Shown: positions 46,317 through 49,262 of the stretch, piece after piece
Layout: every line of letters starts with the position of its first letter
Position numbering within the stretch: the first letter of the stretch is position 1
DNA from: a virus
DNA: 49,262 nucleotides
Strand: one strand, 5' to 3'
Virus record (IMG/VR): IMGVR_UViG_3300021170_000003
Span: 1-49,262 of that record
Translations under genes and position numbers: made by a program
The notes under the pieces: model-generated
What the model saw: only the letters and a program-made list of their open reading frames with translations
The model's database searches: none
Told to the model about the DNA's origin: nothing

Positions 46317-46373
46317 GGCTAAGCGATGTTCTGCTTAGCCCAAGTGGTTGACCTTGGCTAGTGTTCCCTAGCC
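46317..46373 (-). terminator. Two hairpins downstream of the beta-grasp gene
   Basis: GGCTAAGC/GCTTAGCC (46317-46340) is a perfect 8-bp stem, and GGCTAG/CTAGCC (46356-46373) a 6-bp stem. Read leftward, each follows the beta-grasp stop. No long T tract, so partial termination or RNA stabilisation. Confidence 0.45.
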
Positions 46374-46388
46374 TAGGGATGAGATGGT

Positions 46389-46772
46389 TTAGGCGGCATC
46401 TTCCGTGGTAGGCTGAGTATCCGACTCCTCTTCCTCTTCCTCCTCCTCCTCCTCTGGCTCAAGCTCGGCTTCAGTTGAGGCAGGAGTTTCCTCAGCAGTC
46501 GGCTCTGTGGCAACGCTGTCCTTGGCTGTAATGCCAATGGACTTTGCGCTGGAAGCCGGAGCGTCGACCTGTGCCTCAGTTGTGGCAGATTTGCCGTCGA
46601 TCACCACGTTGAAGCTGGTGACGCCATGCTCACGAGCCAAAGCTTGAGCCACTTCAAGCAGGGATGGCTCCCCATTGCACTGGATCGTGCCTTTGCTCTG
46701 ACCGTTAACGAAGGTTTCCATCTGGTGGGTTATAACAACATGCTCGGTAATTCTGATTTCTCCAGTACTCAC
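46389..46772 (-). CDS. Beta-grasp (ubiquitin-like) candidate with acidic tail
   Basis: 127 aa, GTG start after AAAAGGAGAA. The first 90 residues suit a beta-grasp fold: METFVNGQSKGTIQ strands, SLLEVAQALAREHG helix, FNVVIDGK strand and SIGITAKD last strand. The C-terminus has 11 glutamates in a 12-residue window (LEPEEEEEEEEE) and no terminal GG. Such folds act as ubiquitin-like modifiers; a JAB protease could trim it. Alternatively an acidic DNA-mimic. It is first in the leftward unit from a strong promoter. Fold by eye only. Confidence 0.5.
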   Translation of the reverse strand: MSTGEIRITEHVVITHQMETFVNGQSKGTIQCNGEPSLLEVAQALAREHGVTSFNVVIDGKSATTEAQVDAPASSAKSIGITAKDSVATEPTAEETPASTEAELEPEEEEEEEEEESDTQPTTEDAA

Positions 46773-46942
46773 TTTAATTCTCCTTTTGGTTTATAGGTTA
46801 TAGACAAGCACTAGCCTAAGCTAGCGCAGAACAAAGACTCAGCCTAGTCTAAGCCAGGACCAACTGTTTGGGGTGAGGGACAATGGATACAGTTGGCCCT
46901 ACAAAGGCTAAGGCTATAATGGTTTCGATTAAGTATGAGAAG
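46773..46942 (-). other. Leader of the leftward early operon
   Basis: About 160 bases from the presumed transcript start to the beta-grasp gene. No gene seen. Contains dyads such as CTAGCCTAAGCTAG and a short CCAACTGT/ACAGTTGG pair near 46860-46895, so the leader is structured. It may regulate translation. Confidence 0.4.
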
Positions 46943-46971
46943 ATTATAACAGAATAATTGGAGCTTGTCAA
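46943..46971 (-). promoter_or_regulatory. Near-perfect sigma70 promoter, leftward
   Basis: TTGACA (46971-46966), exactly 17 bases, TATAAT (46948-46943). Both boxes match consensus fully. It reads left through the beta-grasp, E2, E1 and JAB genes. It directly follows the terminator at 47107-47142, so it starts a separate unit. Confidence 0.85.
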
Positions 46972-47106
46972 GCAGAGTTGCTCCTTTGTGACCAGATTTT
47001 AGCCAATATCAGTAAAAATTTCGTCCTTTACGACCACTATTGCACACATAAGGAAAGCCAAAGGCATAGAATTTTATTGTACCCGCCCTAAAGCCAAAAA
47101 ATAGAC

Positions 47107-47142
47107 AAAAAAATGCCCACACCAGCTTGAAGCCGGGTGGGC
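47107..47142 (-). terminator. Rho-independent terminator
   Basis: On the minus strand GCCCAC/GTGGGC outer stem and GCTT/AAGC inner stem form a strong hairpin followed by a run of seven T (47113-47107). It ends the unit of the 297-aa gene. Confidence 0.85.
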
Positions 47143-47162
47143 TAGTCGTGCACTTTTAATTT

Positions 47163-48056
47163 TTAGGCTACTTTGGCCTTGCCATTCGCTTCTTTCATTT
47201 CAGTAGCCCCGTTCAGCGCCTTATCGAGCTGACCGACCATTGCCAGGGGCAGGTTCAGGTCAGTAGTTTCTTTGACCAGCGCAGTGAGCATCTTGCCAAT
47301 CTCGCTGTAGACTAAGCTTTCATGCTTCTTGAGCCAGCCGATTGTGCGCTTCTGGAAAGCCTGAATCTGCTTTTTGATGCGCTTGTCTTCAGGCTCAGTG
47401 CGGGCTTTGCTGCGGAGAGTGCTGGCATGGCTATACAACTTGCGGGCATTCAGCTCACATACCTCTGCGTCGCTGGAGTCGGTGAGCTTGATTTTCTCAA
47501 TTGCTTGTTGCCAGTAGGGGCTGAGGATATAAGGCTTAGGAAGCTTGTTCCCGTGTGCGTCCACCTCGTTGTACGCTTCATCACGCACGACAAGTCCCTC
47601 TCCGCCGGTCATAGCTAGCACAAACCGGCGAACATTCGCGTTGGGGATGAATTGCGGCAGTTTGTCTGCTCGAATCATCCATAGAGCGATATTGCCATCC
47701 GTCAAACCCGACACCTTAAGCTTCGAGGTTTCATTAATGAGCACTCGAAGCTTGTCAGTGCCATGCTTGCGACCAAACTCCAAGAAACGTTCTCCGATTT
47801 GGAGCTTAGATTCAGCTGCTTTGACCACGTTGTCAAGCGCAAACTCAACAACTGCCCTTGCATCTAGTGACTCAGATTTGCTCCAACCGTGCGTGGCGCT
47901 GGAGATTGCTGAGTCCATGAGCACGATGTTGCCTTGAGTTTGGGCAGGCTGAGGTCGCGGGGTCTCTGCTGGCTGCTCTGGCTGATTCAGCTTAGTCTCA
48001 GTGGTTGTTTGAGTTTCAGTCTCATTAGACAGAGTAGCTTTGTTTCCCTTTTTCAT
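47163..48056 (-). CDS. Hypothetical early protein, 297 aa
   Basis: ATG after AGGAGAATTACTAAA. T/Q/P-rich disordered start (1-45), then mostly helical (DNVVKAAESKLQIGERFLEFG, KIKLTDSSDAEVCELNARKLY). No known motif. Its unit with strong terminator and promoter suggests high early expression, so it may control host functions. Confidence 0.6.
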   Translation of the reverse strand: MKKGNKATLSNETETQTTTETKLNQPEQPAETPRPQPAQTQGNIVLMDSAISSATHGWSKSESLDARAVVEFALDNVVKAAESKLQIGERFLEFGRKHGTDKLRVLINETSKLKVSGLTDGNIALWMIRADKLPQFIPNANVRRFVLAMTGGEGLVVRDEAYNEVDAHGNKLPKPYILSPYWQQAIEKIKLTDSSDAEVCELNARKLYSHASTLRSKARTEPEDKRIKKQIQAFQKRTIGWLKKHESLVYSEIGKMLTALVKETTDLNLPLAMVGQLDKALNGATEMKEANGKAKVA

Positions 48057-48081
48057 TTTAGTAATTCTCCTATTCTGATTT

Positions 48082-48107
48082 TGCTTTGCGCTATGCGAGA
48101 CACAAGC
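48082..48107. repeat. 26-bp inverted repeat, left arm (mate 48585-48610)
   Basis: TGCTTTGCGCTATGCGAGAC and six following bases match, on the opposite strand, 48585-48610 with three differences. Together they bracket the genes at 48132-48583. The left arm also forms the hairpin TGCGAGA/TCTCGCA (48094-48116). Confidence 0.75.
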
Positions 48108-48131
48108 ACTCTCGCATTTGAACTAGTTAAG

Positions 48132-48428
48132 TCACAGCTTAGCTGAGCCGTGAATGATAGGTTTAAGCTTGTCACGTTCTGGTTGTGGCAAGGTTTGCCA
48201 GAGAGCTTTAAGTTCGTCAAGCTCGCTGGGCTGGTAGGATGTCGGATGCATCCAGCATGGCACGGCTGAGTCAAACTGCGTGCAATCATACACTTGTAAC
48301 GCGTCTTGAAAAGACACATGCTGATAAGTCAGGATTGTAACTTGCAAACGCTCACAAGTTCGTACTGTTGAGCTTGTAAGTGTCAGCACTTCATGACTAA
48401 CAGTCACAGTTTCAATGACGATTAGCAT
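48132..48428 (-). CDS. Small hypothetical protein, 98 aa
   Basis: ATG after AAGGAGAAAGC, overlapping the previous gene by 7 bases. Starts MLIVIETVTVSHEVLTL (beta) and ends in a helix (SELDELKALWQTLPQPERDKL). No motif. Confidence 0.55.
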   Translation of the reverse strand: MLIVIETVTVSHEVLTLTSSTVRTCERLQVTILTYQHVSFQDALQVYDCTQFDSAVPCWMHPTSYQPSELDELKALWQTLPQPERDKLKPIIHGSAKL

Positions 48429-48583
48429 GTGCTTTCTCCTTGCATGCGTGATAGAATCTCTTCACGATAAAGAGACTCCAAATCTTTCATTTCCTCAAGA
48501 TTCTCTGGAACTTGAAGTATGTTATTCTTGAGTCGCAAGAAATAGTAATTATCAATCAACATCTCATTCGATAGTTTTTTCAT
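48422..48583 (-). CDS. Small protein, 53 aa
   Basis: MKKLSNEMLIDNYYFLRLKN... then a charged helix. ATG after GGGAGACACAAACT. The ribosome site lies inside one arm of the 26-bp inverted repeat. Function unknown. Confidence 0.6.
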   Translation of the reverse strand: MKKLSNEMLIDNYYFLRLKNNILQVPENLEEMKDLESLYREEILSRMQGESTC

Positions 48584-48584
48584 A

Positions 48585-48610
48585 GTTTGTGTCTCCCACA
48601 GCGCAAAGCA
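48585..48610. repeat. 26-bp inverted repeat, right arm (mate 48082-48107)
   Basis: Matches the left arm at 23 of 26 positions. It lies in the leader of the 53-aa gene and supplies its ribosome site. Confidence 0.75.
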
Positions 48611-48643
48611 GTTTAGAATAGACTGTGAGTCTGCTACTTACTT

Positions 48644-48666
48644 AGTGTGCCTCGTGCGAGGTACTA
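48644..48666. repeat. 23-bp inverted repeat, left arm (mate 48951-48973)
   Basis: AGTGTGCCTCG-TGC-GAGGTACTA; its reverse complement matches 48951-48973 with two differences. The stop codon of the bracketed gene is inside this arm. A CCTCG/CGAGG hairpin is nested. Confidence 0.75.
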
Positions 48667-48951
48667 ATCTCGCACTAGTCGAAGAGCATCATTGCATAGC
48701 TTGATTGTAATCGTGTCACATTCAAGTGCACATGAACATTTTATACAACTAATGACATGAACTAGAAGCTCAAGCCATTCAGGCGCAATAGCTACTCTTG
48801 CATTATGTGATGTAACAATTTCTTCTGCGATCTTCAAGTTGTGCTGATTATACTCGCCATTGCCAATTTCAGCTACACCTAGTCCCTCCTCGCTATCTTC
48901 AATGATAGCGAGAGGAAGCTCTTTATTCTCATCGATCTTCCACTTTTTCAT
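48664..48951 (-). CDS. Small early protein, 95 aa
   Basis: ATG 48951 with GGGAGGT before it; a longer start at 48972 would include the repeat and ribosome site. Begins MKKWKIDENKELPLAIIEDS; ends with a hydrophobic Cys-rich helix (VISCIKCSCALEC). It is bracketed by the 23-bp inverted repeats. First gene from the junction promoter. Role unknown. Confidence 0.6.
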   Translation of the reverse strand: MKKWKIDENKELPLAIIEDSEEGLGVAEIGNGEYNQHNLKIAEEIVTSHNARVAIAPEWLELLVHVISCIKCSCALECDTITIKLCNDALRLVRD

Positions 48952-48973
48952 AGTACCTCCCGCGAGGCACACT
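48951..48973. repeat. 23-bp inverted repeat, right arm (mate 48644-48666)
   Basis: Mate of 48644-48666 (21 of 23 bases). It contains the GGGAGG ribosome site of the bracketed gene. Confidence 0.75.
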
Positions 48974-49135
48974 ACTCAGTAGAGTCACTTCCGGCTTGCG
49001 GCCATGCTCAAGCTCTGAGCTTGAGTTTGCCTTGCTTCGGCTCGGATTCCAGCGTATTCCGGCTCACCGCGCACTGCTTACCCCTAAGACCTGAGCTTAA
49101 CTCAGGTGAGTGCGTCTTATGCTGCCGATTGCTGG
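48974..49135. other. Gene-free junction region with two strong hairpins
   Basis: CTCAAGCT-CTG-AGCTTGAG (49007-49025) and ACCTGAG-CTTAA-CTCAGGT (49089-49107) are perfect dyads. With bases 1-231 the non-coding span is about 390 bp, between divergent early and late units. It may hold the packaging start, origin or regulator sites. No gene is seen. Confidence 0.5.
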
Positions 49136-49262
49136 CCTATTAGCCTACGCAACCCATCTATCTAACTTATACAAATAGAATACCAAAACAGCACAAAGGT
49201 TGTCAAGCAAATAATAAAACTTTATTCGCTTTATTCTCAGCAAGTTACAAGCCTAAGCTTGA
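49136..49262. repeat. Direct repeat of window start (circular closure)
   Basis: Identical to 1-127. The promoter described at 42-71 is therefore present again at 49177-49206. Confidence 0.95.

Noticed and set aside
1-49262. Genome-wide reassignment of TAG
   Set aside because: Several well-placed genes end in TAG (for example at 1958, 7315, 12754, 15629 and 25684) with the next gene starting just after, so TAG is a normal stop here.
1-49262. CRISPR array, insertion sequence or integrase
   Set aside because: No regularly spaced repeats of CRISPR type, no transposase and no tyrosine or serine recombinase motif were seen on either strand.

Overview
The window is a complete, circular tailed-phage genome of podovirus type. 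Bases 1-127 are repeated exactly at 49136-49262, so the unique genome is about 49,135 bp. 127 is a common assembler k-mer length, so the repeat most likely marks circular closure and not a true terminal repeat. Large terminase, portal, scaffold, major capsid, gp4-like adaptor, P22 gp10-like tail hub, internal (ejection) proteins and a beta-helix tailspike are present. No tape measure, sheath or integrase is seen, which suggests a lytic podovirus. Dense Shine-Dalgarno sites and consensus sigma70 promoters point to a bacterial host. Secreted-looking tail proteins resemble those I associate with soil Acidobacteriota phages, but that host guess is weak.

Layout. (1) 0.2-25.9 kb, rightward: small terminase, a remarkable GroES-like co-chaperonin carrying a DnaJ-type zinc domain, large terminase, portal, scaffold, capsid, head-tail proteins, three large internal virion proteins, an ATP-grasp enzyme, a T4-type lysozyme, two signal-peptide-bearing tail/spike proteins and a small membrane protein. 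(2) 25.96-37.85 kb, leftward: nucleotide metabolism and replication. It holds a HAD deoxynucleotidase, a MazZ-like nucleotide pyrophosphohydrolase, a DnaQ-type exonuclease, a family A DNA polymerase separated from its UDG-exonuclease half by a Mom-like DNA modification gene and a tRNA, a RecT-like annealing protein, a PD-(D/E)XK nuclease, a WGR protein and an RNA ligase. (3) 38.0-40.2 kb, a rightward island with its own promoter: an ArfB/RF-like GGQ protein, a RepA-like ATPase, a SLOG-like protein and a zinc ribbon. (4) 40.2-48.95 kb, leftward: many small zinc-ribbon proteins and a probable ubiquitin-like conjugation pathway. That pathway comprises a beta-grasp candidate (46.4 kb), an E2-like protein (44-45.2 kb), a ThiF/E1 enzyme (43.4-44.0 kb) and a JAB/JAMM protease with tandem zinc ribbons (41.6-42.7 kb), with a calcineurin-like phosphoesterase between the E1 and the JAB.

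The leftward region is driven by a near-perfect sigma70 promoter at 46943-46971, a second promoter in the junction, and probably a third at 37.9 kb. A classic terminator at 47107-47142 separates the first two units. Three tRNA-like genes, all with unusually short anticodon loops, together with an RNA ligase and a ribosome-rescue-like factor, suggest a translation-protection strategy. Dispersed stem-loop repeats, a shared TATACCTGTATA element and inverted repeats bracketing small genes are further unusual structures. All functional names rest on motif recognition by eye; no database search was run.
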